From: Butyricimonas faecihominis
GTDB lineage: Bacteria > Bacteroidota > Bacteroidia > Bacteroidales > Marinifilaceae
Length of the DNA stretch: 64,000 nt
Reading direction: 5' to 3'
NCBI RefSeq assembly: GCF_033096445.1
Contig: NZ_AP028155.1
Span: 3,415,880-3,479,879 of the forward strand
The notes below the pieces were generated by a model, which did not search any database, had not been told where the DNA came from, and saw only the letters and a list, made by a program, of their open reading frames with translations. The translations under genes and the position numbers were made by a program. The first letter of the stretch is position 1. Each line of letters begins with the position of its first letter. This document shows positions 19,130 through 27,992 of the stretch, piece by piece.

Positions 19130-19564
19130 ATGAAGATTAAAATAGTGAATAAATCGAAGCATCCGCTTCCGGAATACAAGACAAAATCATCTGCCGGTTT
19201 AGATATACGGGCTAATATTGATGAACCTATCATGTTGAAATCGTTGGAAAGGAAACTTGTTCCGACGGGTTTGTTTATCGAATTACCTGATGGCTACGAG
19301 GCTCAGATGCGTCCAAGGAGTGGATTGGCTTTAAACGAAGGAATCACTTTACTGAATACCCCGGGAACGATTGACGCTGATTATAGAGGGGAAATCGGAG
19401 TTATTTTAGTGAATTTGTCTCATGAAGTAACACAGATTAATGACGGGGACAGAATTTGCCAGATGGTGATTAATAAGGTTGAACAGGCTGAATTAATTGA
19501 AGTGGAGGAATTGGGCGAGACGGAGAGAGGGAGAGGAGGTTTCGGTCACACGGGTAAACAATAA
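19130..19564 (+). CDS. dut: dUTP diphosphatase
   Basis: A 144-residue trimeric dUTPase that converts dUTP to dUMP. All five motifs are visible: SSAGLDIRA (1), RPRSGLA (2), [13 protein letters not shown] (3), DRICQMVI (4) and [11 protein letters not shown] (5, the C-terminal loop that closes the site). It keeps uracil out of DNA and supplies dUMP. The TPR gene starts 10 bp downstream. Confidence 0.97.
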   Translation: MKIKIVNKSKHPLPEYKTKSSAGLDIRANIDEPIMLKSLERKLVPTGLFIELPDGYEAQMRPRSGLALNEGITLLNTPGTIDADYRGEIGVILVNLSHEVTQINDGDRICQMVINKVEQAELIEVEELGETERGRGGFGHTGKQ

Positions 19565-19574
19565 ATCATTTATA

Positions 19575-21311
19575 ATGACTAAACTAGGTCGATTATTATT
19601 TGTTTTTTTATTGCTTTTGTGTACTACTCAGCTTTTTGCTGATAAAAAGAAAGTGGTAGAACCTACTTTAGAAGGTGAGGCTAAAGTACAGTTCGATTAT
19701 GCTTTCATGGAAGGGGTACGTTGTAAGGTTTTAGGTGACTTGAAATCTGCTATTGCCTATTTCGATCAGTGTATGAAAATTTATAACAAAAGTGCTGCGG
19801 TACGTTATGAATTATCCAGTATATTGGTATTAGGAGAGGATTATACGTTGCCTTTACAACTGATGCGGGAGGCCGTGGAATTGGAGCCGACAAATATTTG
19901 GTATAATTTGTTGTTGGCTAATATTTTGCAGAGAAAATCAATGATTGAAGAGGCGTGTAAGGTATATGATAAATTGATATTATTACATCCCGAGAGAGAG
20001 GATTTTTACATCGTGGAGACTGATTTGTATTCTTCTGTTGAGAAGTGGGATAAGGCTATAAACGTGTTGGACCGTTACGAGAAACAGTTTGGAATAAGTG
20101 AGCCGGCTATTATTGAAAAGGCTAAATTATATTCCAAGATGGATGATGTAAAGAATGCTTCGGCGGAAATCATGAAGTTGGTGAAAAAATATCCTGAAAA
20201 AACAGATTATTTGGGTTTATTAGCCGAACTGTATTTGTCACATGATCAAGAGAAGAAAGGTCTTCAGTTATTGAATAAAATCGTAAAAAATGATCCGGAT
20301 AATGGTTTTGTGCGGCTTTATCTAGCTGATTATTATCGTACAAAGAATGATACTTTAAACACGGAAAAATATATTCGTTCGGCCTTATTGAATGATAAGG
20401 TTGAAAATGGATTGAAGGTTCAATATTTGCTGAAGTTATTAGTTAACCAAAACGATGCGAATATTTCTTTGGATCATATCTATTCCTACGTGCAATTATT
20501 GTTAGAGAAATATCCTGAAGATATAGCCGTTAGGACTTTGAATGCTGATTTTCTGAAACGGTATAATAAACTGGAGGAATGTAAGGGTGAACTGGAATTT
20601 CTTATTTCTAAGGAAAAGAATAATTATTTGGTTTGGGAAGAGTTGTTGATGTTATATAATCAATTGGAAGACACGGCTGCCATGTATCGTGGAGGGTTGG
20701 AATGTTTGAAATATTTCCCGAATGAGCCGTTACCCTACGTGATGATCAGTTTGCCTTTACTGATTCGGAAAGATTTAGAGCGAGCAAAGGGATATTTGGA
20801 ACAAGGACTTGCCTTGTCTCCGGATAATTCTCCTATTAAGGCTCAGTTTTTTGCCTATCTTGGTGAGGTATATTATAAACAGGATCGTGTTGAACAGGCT
20901 TTTGCCATGTTTGACAGTACTTTGTTGATAAATCCGGGTGATATAATGACATTAAATAATTACAGCTATTATCTTTCATTACGAAATGAGCATTTGGATA
21001 AAGCTGAAAAAATGATTTCAACGGCATTGAGTGCTGATCCGAATAATTCGACTTTTTTGGATACTTATGCATGGGTTTTGTTTAAAAGTAAAAATTATTC
21101 TTTGGCTAAATTTTATATGCGTTCAGCTATTGAGAACGAGAAGAACCCAAGTGGAGTTTTATACGAACACTATGGAGATATTTTATTCATGAACGGAGAA
21201 AAGGAGGAGGCTGTGAAAATGTGGCAGAAAGCATTGGAATTTAGAGATGAAGAATGTGGTGATTTAAAATATAAGATAGAGAATGGTTTACCGGTAGATC
21301 ATGAGAAGTAG
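19575..21311 (+). CDS. Periplasmic TPR-repeat protein
   Basis: From the ATG at 19575 the product has about 578 residues and a clear signal peptide (LGRLLFVFLLLLCTTQLFA). The frame also runs 26 codons upstream into dut, but that gives no signal peptide at the start. Most of the chain is tandem TPR helices (for example YFDQCMKIYNKSAAVRYELS and the C-terminal ALEFRDEECGDLKYKIENGL). TPR proteins serve as scaffolds; here it may assist outer-membrane or lipoprotein assembly, since a DUF4292 lipoprotein and an EnvC-like protein follow. Its last codons overlap the start of the next gene by 11 bp. Confidence 0.88.
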   Translation: MTKLGRLLFVFLLLLCTTQLFADKKKVVEPTLEGEAKVQFDYAFMEGVRCKVLGDLKSAIAYFDQCMKIYNKSAAVRYELSSILVLGEDYTLPLQLMREAVELEPTNIWYNLLLANILQRKSMIEEACKVYDKLILLHPEREDFYIVETDLYSSVEKWDKAINVLDRYEKQFGISEPAIIEKAKLYSKMDDVKNASAEIMKLVKKYPEKTDYLGLLAELYLSHDQEKKGLQLLNKIVKNDPDNGFVRLYLADYYRTKNDTLNTEKYIRSALLNDKVENGLKVQYLLKLLVNQNDANISLDHIYSYVQLLLEKYPEDIAVRTLNADFLKRYNKLEECKGELEFLISKEKNNYLVWEELLMLYNQLEDTAAMYRGGLECLKYFPNEPLPYVMISLPLLIRKDLERAKGYLEQGLALSPDNSPIKAQFFAYLGEVYYKQDRVEQAFAMFDSTLLINPGDIMTLNNYSYYLSLRNEHLDKAEKMISTALSADPNNSTFLDTYAWVLFKSKNYSLAKFYMRSAIENEKNPSGVLYEHYGDILFMNGEKEEAVKMWQKALEFRDEECGDLKYKIENGLPVDHEK

Positions 21312-22155
21312 TTGTGTTTTATTATTGATTTTGTTGTGTTTCGTGTCGTGTAGATCCGTGAAGGAGATTACGGAAAGTCGTAGAGATTTACCGAATATTA
21401 CCGAAGGAAAATTGTTTAAAAATATTATTTCTAACGAGTTAGATTATAATACGATATATGCGAAAAAGGTTGATTTATCTTTGAAAGATAACAAGAATTC
21501 CCATAGTCTTAAAGCTATTTTAAGAATACAAAGAGATAGTTTTATATGGGTTTCAGTTAGTGCCTCTTTAGGAGTTGATGTGGCTAGACTACTATTAACC
21601 CCGGACAGCGTGAAATTTATCAGCCCTAGAGAGAAAAAATATTTTGTTTCTGATTATAGTTATTTCGCAGAACGTTTTGACGTGGGTTTGACATTTGATT
21701 GTTTTCAACGGATACTGACAAATCAATTCTTTGATTTTGAATCTTGTACCACGGAGGCTGTACGGGGAAAGCGTTATAAATTTGATAAGTCGGGTAACGA
21801 TTATGTATTGTATAGTTTGGAAGAGAAAGCATTGGGGAGAAAATTGAAGAAATTATACAAGAAGAGGAGAAAGAATAAAGAATTTTCTTTAGTGTTACAG
21901 AAAATACATATTGATCCGGATTGTTTCAGACCTAATGCTGTTTCTATCGAGGATTTGGAAGAGGGTGTCGGAATGAGCGTGAAATACAAGTATATAAAGG
22001 ATTTTGGTGGGAAATTGTTTCCCGGAAAAATAACTTTTAATGTATTTTCGGATAATGATAATTGGGAAGTTATATTGAATTTTGACCGGTTGGAATTTGA
22101 CGTGGAAGTGTCACCTAATTTTAAAATACCTAGTAAGTATAAAAGAATGTATTAG
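21301..22155 (+). CDS. DUF4292 lipoprotein
   Basis: A 284-residue lipoprotein with a signal peptide ending in the lipobox CFVSCRS. The body (ISNELDYNTIYAKKVDLSLK, IRVQ-type strands, FIWVSVSASLGVDVARLLLT) matches DUF4292, a LolA/LolB-like beta sheet family of Bacteroidetes. A role in outer-membrane lipoprotein or LPS handling is often assumed but is not shown here. It overlaps the TPR gene by 11 bp and is followed after one base by the EnvC-like gene, so the three are probably translated together. Confidence 0.85.
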   Translation: MRSSCVLLLILLCFVSCRSVKEITESRRDLPNITEGKLFKNIISNELDYNTIYAKKVDLSLKDNKNSHSLKAILRIQRDSFIWVSVSASLGVDVARLLLTPDSVKFISPREKKYFVSDYSYFAERFDVGLTFDCFQRILTNQFFDFESCTTEAVRGKRYKFDKSGNDYVLYSLEEKALGRKLKKLYKKRRKNKEFSLVLQKIHIDPDCFRPNAVSIEDLEEGVGMSVKYKYIKDFGGKLFPGKITFNVFSDNDNWEVILNFDRLEFDVEVSPNFKIPSKYKRMY

Positions 22156-22156
22156 C

Positions 22157-23347
22157 ATGGATATTTGTCGTAACATATTAATCGTGATTTTCTTGTTTTC
22201 TTTCACTTTTTCTTACTCGCAGTCGATTGACGCGATTAAAAAGAAAAATGAAAAGACGGAGAAGGAAATTGCGTATTTGAATAAGTTACTGGAAAATGCC
22301 CGTAAAGATAAATCTTCCACTATACAGAAAGTATCGATCATCAACCAAAAAATCAGTAAGGGAAAAGAGATGATTCAATCTCTCACGAACGAGGTGAATT
22401 ACCTTGATGGTCAGATTAAAAAGAATGAGTCTGTTAAATCTGGTTTGGAATCCGATAAACAACGGATGCTGGAATTCTATTCTAAGATGGTGTACGAGAC
22501 TTGGAAGAAGAGGAATGAATCGGATAAATTAATTTATATATTTTCTTCTTCGAGTTTTGCCCAGGCTTATGCCCGGTATAAATATTTTGAACAGGTTCAG
22601 GATTATTCCAAGCGGCAGATTCAGTTAATTGAACAGACAAACGACTCATTGACCGCTATTAATAAAGAATTGAGTAAATTGATGACTCTGAAAAGTGAAA
22701 CACAGTTTAAAATTACCTCTCAAAATAATCAATTGATCCGGGAACAAAATGAGGCGAACACGTATATAGCGGATTTGAAGAAAAAGGAAAAAGAACTCCT
22801 TCGAAAGTTGAATATTGAGATTAAGAACAGAGAACGTTTTAAAAAAGAATTGGAGAAACTCATTGCTGTTCAGGCTAAAAAGTCGGGAAGTAAAAATTCT
22901 ACATATAAATTAACACCAGAAGAGAAACTTATTTCCGACGATTTCGCTAAAAATAGAGGAAAGTTACCTTGGCCTGTTGAACAGGGATTTGTGTCGGAGA
23001 AATTCGGGGTGAATGTACACCCTGTTTTTAAACAGGTGAAGTTAAATAATGCAGGAATTACTATTACGACATCCCGGAATGCTGATGTTAGAGCGGTATT
23101 TAAGGGTGTGGTGACGGAAATAATGTTTATCCCGGGGGATAATAACGTTGTGATTGTGCGGCATGGAAATTATCTGACGGTGTATTCGAACTTGGTGGAG
23201 ATATTTATTAAGAAGGGGGACACCGTCAATGTGAAACAAAAAATTGGCAAGCTGGCTGTGAGTAGTGGTAATAACAGTACGTTAAATTTTCAAGTTTGGA
23301 GAGATAAAGACAATTTAGATCCACAATTATGGTTAACGCCTTGGTAG
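22157..23347 (+). CDS. EnvC-like murein hydrolase activator (degenerate M23)
   Basis: About 396 residues from the ATG at 22157, which follows the previous stop by one base and gives a signal peptide. A long coiled coil (about 20-265, KKKNEKTEKEIAYLNKLLEN) is followed by a LytM/M23 domain (about 280-396, LPWPVEQGFVSEKFGVNVHP). The zinc ligands of active M23 enzymes are missing: the HxGiD position reads NNAGITI, and the last HxH reads LNFQVW. It is therefore probably an activator of amidases in cell separation, like EnvC, rather than an endopeptidase itself. Confidence 0.88.
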   Translation: MDICRNILIVIFLFSFTFSYSQSIDAIKKKNEKTEKEIAYLNKLLENARKDKSSTIQKVSIINQKISKGKEMIQSLTNEVNYLDGQIKKNESVKSGLESDKQRMLEFYSKMVYETWKKRNESDKLIYIFSSSSFAQAYARYKYFEQVQDYSKRQIQLIEQTNDSLTAINKELSKLMTLKSETQFKITSQNNQLIREQNEANTYIADLKKKEKELLRKLNIEIKNRERFKKELEKLIAVQAKKSGSKNSTYKLTPEEKLISDDFAKNRGKLPWPVEQGFVSEKFGVNVHPVFKQVKLNNAGITITTSRNADVRAVFKGVVTEIMFIPGDNNVVIVRHGNYLTVYSNLVEIFIKKGDTVNVKQKIGKLAVSSGNNSTLNFQVWRDKDNLDPQLWLTPW

Positions 23348-23467
23348 AGTAGGAGTATGTTTGAAAGATTAATAATATACTTTATTGGTGGTTGGTATTT
23401 AAAAATATTTTACTTACATTCGCTAGACGGTAGATAGTGAGAATACTGCTTTTTATAGCTGCGGAAT

Positions 23468-23551
23468 ATGAGTAAAATGGTGAGTAAAAAAGGCTTGGTT
23501 ATGATTGCGATGATCGTTATTAATTATTTGAAATTGCGATGGACAAATTAG
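23468..23551 (+). CDS. Possible 27-residue membrane peptide
   Basis: In the 190-bp gap after the EnvC-like gene an ATG at 23468 opens a 27-codon frame with a hydrophobic centre (GLVMIAMIVINYL). Its last 13 bp overlap the start of the next gene. Such an overlap suggests translational coupling, but the frame is short enough to arise by chance. Confidence 0.2.
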   Translation: MSKMVSKKGLVMIAMIVINYLKLRWTN

Positions 23552-23937
23552 AGTTTTCGATTGCCTCTGAAATTGGTAATATCGTTAAAGTTGAGAACTT
23601 TATCGATTATTTCTCGGATGTTTATAATGTCGAACCGGATGTGTTCGGCAAGATAAGTTTGTGTGTTATTGAAGCTGTTAATAATGCAATTCTTTACGGA
23701 AATAAACTGGATTCTTCAAAGTATGTTAAGTTTTTGGTTTATGAAGAAGAAAAGCGTTTATTCGTGGCCGTGAAAGACGAGGGAGAAGGTTTTGATTATT
23801 CTTATATCCCGGACCCTACTTTACCGGATAATATAGAAAAAGATGCAGGACGTGGTCTTTACCTGATGAAAACGCTTTCTGATGATTTGATTTTTGAAGA
23901 TGGTGGATCAAAGGTGACCATGGTTTTCAATTTATAA
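23539..23937 (+). CDS. RsbW-like ATP-binding protein (anti-sigma/HATPase)
   Basis: A 132-residue GHKL ATPase domain with the N box (EAVNNAILYGNK), G1 (VKDEGEGFDYSYIPDP) and G2 (DAGRGLYLMKTLSDDL) motifs. It resembles the single-domain kinase RsbW/SpoIIAB. Such proteins phosphorylate anti-anti-sigma factors or bind partners, but no STAS-domain partner lies nearby, so its target is unknown. ybeY follows after 7 bp in the same operon. Confidence 0.88.
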   Translation: MDKLEFSIASEIGNIVKVENFIDYFSDVYNVEPDVFGKISLCVIEAVNNAILYGNKLDSSKYVKFLVYEEEKRLFVAVKDEGEGFDYSYIPDPTLPDNIEKDAGRGLYLMKTLSDDLIFEDGGSKVTMVFNL

Positions 23938-23944
23938 TATATAG

Positions 23945-24373
23945 ATGAGCGAACTTCTTTTTTTTAATGAGGAATGTGATATTCCTTCTTTTTTTAATGA
24001 AGAGAGAGTGAAACAATGGCTACAAGCTGTTGCTGATGATTATTCGTTTCAATTAGGAACGATCTCTTTTATTTTTTGTAATGATGATTATATCCTAGAT
24101 GTAAACAGGAAATATTTGAATCATGATTATTACACCGACGTTATTACTTTTGACTACTCCGAGAGAAAAATATTGTCAGGTGATGTTTTTATCAGTCTTG
24201 ATACAGTTCAATCCAATGCTTTAGAATTCAATACAACTTATGAAGATGAATTACATAGGGTTGTCGTACACTCTGTACTTCATTTAATAGGTTTTAAAGA
24301 TAAATCAGATGCTGACGCGAAAGAGATGCGTCAAAATGAAAATCATTGCTTAGAATTGCTTAAAATGATATAA
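23945..24373 (+). CDS. ybeY: Endoribonuclease YbeY
   Basis: A 142-residue UPF0054 metalloprotein for 16S rRNA maturation and ribosome quality control. The metal motif starts normally (HRVVVHSVLHLIGF), but the usual third His (GYDH) is replaced by Lys (GFKDKS), as I recall being common in Bacteroidetes. The YYTDVITFDY segment is also present. It sits 2 bp before mnmG, a pairing that suggests a translation/RNA operon. Confidence 0.93.
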   Translation: MSELLFFNEECDIPSFFNEERVKQWLQAVADDYSFQLGTISFIFCNDDYILDVNRKYLNHDYYTDVITFDYSERKILSGDVFISLDTVQSNALEFNTTYEDELHRVVVHSVLHLIGFKDKSDADAKEMRQNENHCLELLKMI

Positions 24374-24375
24374 TT

Positions 24376-26259
24376 ATGTCACAATTACTGCCCGTATATG
24401 ATGTTATTGTAGTAGGGGCCGGACACGCTGGTTGTGAGGCAGCTTGTGCTGCAGCTAATTTAGGATCAAAGACACTACTTATTACGTTGGATATGAATAA
24501 GATAGCGCAAATGTCTTGTAATCCGGCTATGGGTGGTATTGCTAAAGGTCAGATTGTTAGAGAGATAGACGCTTTAGGTGGTGGATCTGGCATTGTAACA
24601 GATAAAAGTACAATCCAATTTCGTATGCTGAACCTGTCTAAGGGACCTGCTATGTGGAGTCCAAGGGCTCAGTGTGATCGAATGATTTTTTCTGCCGAAT
24701 GGAGAGATAGGGTAGAGCATACTGATAATCTGGATTTGTGGCAGGATGACGTGATCGAACTTCTTTTGGATAAAGGGCAGGTTACCGGGGTCAAAACTAG
24801 ATTAGGGATTTCTTTTAGTTCCCGTCGAGTGATTTTGACTAATGGTACCTTTTTAAACGGTCTGATGCATATCGGACGGGTTAGCTTTCCCGGTGGTCGA
24901 ATTTCAGAACCGGCTACTTATGGTTTATCCGATCAGTTGAAAGAATATGGTTTTGCAGTCGGGCGGATGAAAACGGGTACTCCGGTTCGTATAGATGGTC
25001 GAAGTATTGATTTTTCTAAATTAACCCGTCAAGATGGAGATAATGATTTCCATAAATTCTCTTTTCTGAGTTTCGCGTATACGAATTCACTTGAGAAGAG
25101 ACCTTGCTATATTGCCTATACGAATAAAGTCGTACATGATATTTTACGGGAAGGATTTGATGATAGTCCTTTATTTAATGGTACGATAAAAAGTATAGGT
25201 CCTCGTTATTGTCCGAGTATAGAAACTAAATTAGATACTTTTTCAGATCGAGATAGTCATCATTTGTTTTTGGAGCCGGAAGGGGAGAAGACAACCGAAT
25301 ATTATTTGAATGGATTTTCTTCTTCTTTACCTTGGGATATTCAATTGCGGGCATTGAGAAATGTGGAGGGTTTTGAGAATGTAAAAATTTTCAGACCGGG
25401 TTATGCTATCGAGTATGATTTTTTCCAACCTACTCAATTGTATCCGACTTTAGAAACAAAATTAATCAAGGGACTTTATTTTGCCGGACAAATAAACGGG
25501 ACTACCGGATATGAGGAGGCAGCGGCTCAAGGATTGATGGCCGGAATAAATGCCCATCTTTCACTTCATGAAAATAGAGATTTCGTACTGAATCGAGATC
25601 AGGCTTACATTGGGGTACTGATTGATGATTTAGTTACAAAAGGGGTAGATGAACCTTACCGTATGTTTACTTCTCGTGCGGAATATAGAATTTTATTGAG
25701 GCAGGATGATGCGGATGCCCGGTTGACTCCTTTAGGATATTCTTTAGGTCTTGTGAAAGAAGATCGTTTTGCCGTGTTTGAAGATAAAATTTTGAAACGT
25801 GATCGGTTGATGGATTTTGTTACTAATTTTAGTATTTCACCCGAAGAAATTAATCCGACTTTAGAAAGTTTAAAATCTTCGCCTATCCGCCAAAAAATAA
25901 AATTGATTGATATTATTTCGAGACCGCAGGTAACCATTCCTAAAATTGTAGATTCAATTCCTTCTTTGAAAGAATTTATTTTTGATAATAATTTGCGGGA
26001 AGAAATCATAGAAGCTGCCGAAGTTTTAATTAAATATTCGGGATATATCGAGAGAGAAAAATTAATAGCTGATAAATTGAATCGGTTAGAAAATTTAGTT
26101 ATTGCGAATAAATTTAATTATATGGAGATAACTTCTCTCTCTTATGAAGCTCGTCAAAAATTGACAAAGATTAATCCGAAAACTATTGGACAGGCATCAC
26201 GTATTACAGGAGTATCACCTTCTGACATCAATGTTTTATTGATTTTATTGGGAAGATAA
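24376..26259 (+). CDS. mnmG: tRNA uridine-34 carboxymethylaminomethyl enzyme MnmG (GidA)
   Basis: A 627-residue FAD protein. The FAD-binding motif GAGHAGCEAACAAA (about residues 14-27), the CNPAMGGIAKGQ motif, the NGTFLNGLMHIG segment and the C-terminal helical domain (YSGYIEREK) are all present. With MnmE it modifies U34 of several tRNAs. gidA often lies near the origin in bacteria; here a parS-like site starts 7 bp after the stop. Confidence 0.98.
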   Translation: MSQLLPVYDVIVVGAGHAGCEAACAAANLGSKTLLITLDMNKIAQMSCNPAMGGIAKGQIVREIDALGGGSGIVTDKSTIQFRMLNLSKGPAMWSPRAQCDRMIFSAEWRDRVEHTDNLDLWQDDVIELLLDKGQVTGVKTRLGISFSSRRVILTNGTFLNGLMHIGRVSFPGGRISEPATYGLSDQLKEYGFAVGRMKTGTPVRIDGRSIDFSKLTRQDGDNDFHKFSFLSFAYTNSLEKRPCYIAYTNKVVHDILREGFDDSPLFNGTIKSIGPRYCPSIETKLDTFSDRDSHHLFLEPEGEKTTEYYLNGFSSSLPWDIQLRALRNVEGFENVKIFRPGYAIEYDFFQPTQLYPTLETKLIKGLYFAGQINGTTGYEEAAAQGLMAGINAHLSLHENRDFVLNRDQAYIGVLIDDLVTKGVDEPYRMFTSRAEYRILLRQDDADARLTPLGYSLGLVKEDRFAVFEDKILKRDRLMDFVTNFSISPEEINPTLESLKSSPIRQKIKLIDIISRPQVTIPKIVDSIPSLKEFIFDNNLREEIIEAAEVLIKYSGYIEREKLIADKLNRLENLVIANKFNYMEITSLSYEARQKLTKINPKTIGQASRITGVSPSDINVLLILLGR

Positions 26260-26265
26260 AAGAAA

Positions 26266-26281
26266 TGTTTCACGTGGAACA
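26266..26281. promoter_or_regulatory. parS-like centromere site
   Basis: TGTTTCACGTGGAACA is a 16-bp site with one mismatch to the well-known ParB-binding sequence TGTTTCACGTGAAACA, and is almost a perfect palindrome. It is intergenic, between mnmG and ade, about 9 kb from the candidate origin. ParB/ParA are not in this window. Confidence 0.8.
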
Positions 26282-26304
26282 TTGAAAATAGTGCGAAGGG
26301 TACT

Positions 26305-26336
26305 ATTGAATAAATTCGGGTAAAAAGGTATATTTG
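26305..26336 (+). promoter_or_regulatory. ade promoter
   Basis: TATATTTG at 26329-26336 is a perfect -7 box. An ATTG-like -33 box lies about 20 bp upstream. The ade ATG is 36 bp downstream. The parS-like site is just before the promoter. Confidence 0.6.
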
Positions 26337-26372
26337 TAGGATAAAAATTACAAACAAAAACCGAGGTATAAA

Positions 26373-27989
26373 ATGGAAATTATTGAAGGGAATTTAATTG
26401 ATGTAGAAAACAGGGAATTTTATCCTTGCGCTATATCTATATCTGAAGGAAAGATCATAAATATAGAAAGGAATTCTAATTCGTATGATCAATATATTTC
26501 GCCGGGATTTATAGATGCGCATGTCCATGTGGAAAGTTCCATGTTAATGCCTGTCGAGTTTTCCAAATTAGTAATTCCGAATGGAACAGTGGGAGTGGTT
26601 GCCGATCCGCATGAAATTGCCAATGTTTTAGGGGTAGAAGGGGTCGAATTGATGGTGAATAATGGAGAAAAGGCACCTTTAAAATTCTTTTGGGGTATTC
26701 CTTCATGTGTTCCCGCAACTTCATTCGATAAACCGGGGTCCATTTTATCTATAGAAGATACGAATAAATTAGCAAAAACCGGAAAGTTTACGATGCTTTC
26801 TGAAGTCATGAATGTACTTGGGGTTATAAATAATGACCCGGATGTCATTGGAAAAATAGAAATAGCCAAAAAATACCGATTAAAAATAGATGGTCATGCA
26901 CCGGAACTCGTGGGTGATCTATTGAGTTCATATATTACTCATGGTATAGAAACCGATCATGAATCTTCGACCATAGAAGAGGCAGAAGAGAAAATTTCGA
27001 AAGGAATGCACATTATGATCAGGGAGGGAAGTGCTGCTAAAAACTATGATGCGTTAAAATCATTGATTGCTACACGTACGGATAGCGTCATGTTTTGCAC
27101 GGATGATTCACATGCTGACGACTTATTAAATGAAGGTCATATTAATAAAATTGTCAAAAAAGCATTGGCTGATGGCTTTGGTATTTTTGATATTTTGCAG
27201 ATTGCATGTCTTAATCCGGTACGTTTTTATAATCTAAATATAGGAACTTTGCATGTTGGGGATAGTGCGGATTTCATTATTCTGGATGATATAGAATCTT
27301 TGAATATACGTTCTACTTATATTCGTGGGGAGGTAGTCTATGGTGAAAACTGTTCTAAAAATAATCCGGTTTGTGATGTACCTTTATTAAATAAGTTTCA
27401 TCATGATGAAATAAGTTTATCTGATCTCCATACTAATGTTTTTGGAGATGTTACCTGTATTCAAGTAAAACCTGATAGTCTTTTGACAGACCGTAAAACC
27501 CTTCATTTCGATGAAAAGATAGAAAATTTTCAATCGGATTTAGATAAAGATGTTTTGAAAATAGTTTATTTAAATCGTTACTTTAATTCTAAACCGCAGG
27601 TCGGTTTTATTTCGGGTATCGGTTTAAAGCGGGGAGCTTTTGCTTCTTCTATATCACATGACTCGCATAATATTATTGCGGTGGGTTGTACCGATCAAGA
27701 TTTAATGCTTGCTATAAATGAATTGATAAAGGAAAAAGGTGGCTTAACCGTGAATGAAGAGGGCAAATTACACTCTTTACCCCTTCCTATCGGTGGTATT
27801 ATAAGTGATAAAAGTGGGAGAGAAGTGGCAGATCGCTACATGAAATTAAATGAAATGCTTTTAAAAATGGGAACACCGCTAAAGTCTCCTTTTATGACAC
27901 TTTCATTTATGGCATTAATTGTTATACCTACTTTAAAAATAGGAGAAAAAGGTATATTTGATTTTGAGAAGTTTGATTTTGTGAAATAG
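26373..27989 (+). CDS. ade: Adenine deaminase
   Basis: A 538-residue amidohydrolase of the Ade family that converts adenine to hypoxanthine for purine salvage. Metal ligands appear in SPGFIDAHVHVESSML (residues about 43-58), DGHAPELVG, HGIETDHESS and FCTDDSHADDLL. The C-terminal adenine-deaminase domain (VGFISGIGLKRGAFASSISH, HSLPLPIGGIISD) is complete. The stop is followed after 3 bp by uvrC. Confidence 0.95.
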   Translation: MEIIEGNLIDVENREFYPCAISISEGKIINIERNSNSYDQYISPGFIDAHVHVESSMLMPVEFSKLVIPNGTVGVVADPHEIANVLGVEGVELMVNNGEKAPLKFFWGIPSCVPATSFDKPGSILSIEDTNKLAKTGKFTMLSEVMNVLGVINNDPDVIGKIEIAKKYRLKIDGHAPELVGDLLSSYITHGIETDHESSTIEEAEEKISKGMHIMIREGSAAKNYDALKSLIATRTDSVMFCTDDSHADDLLNEGHINKIVKKALADGFGIFDILQIACLNPVRFYNLNIGTLHVGDSADFIILDDIESLNIRSTYIRGEVVYGENCSKNNPVCDVPLLNKFHHDEISLSDLHTNVFGDVTCIQVKPDSLLTDRKTLHFDEKIENFQSDLDKDVLKIVYLNRYFNSKPQVGFISGIGLKRGAFASSISHDSHNIIAVGCTDQDLMLAINELIKEKGGLTVNEEGKLHSLPLPIGGIISDKSGREVADRYMKLNEMLLKMGTPLKSPFMTLSFMALIVIPTLKIGEKGIFDFEKFDFVK

Positions 27990-27992
27990 TAT

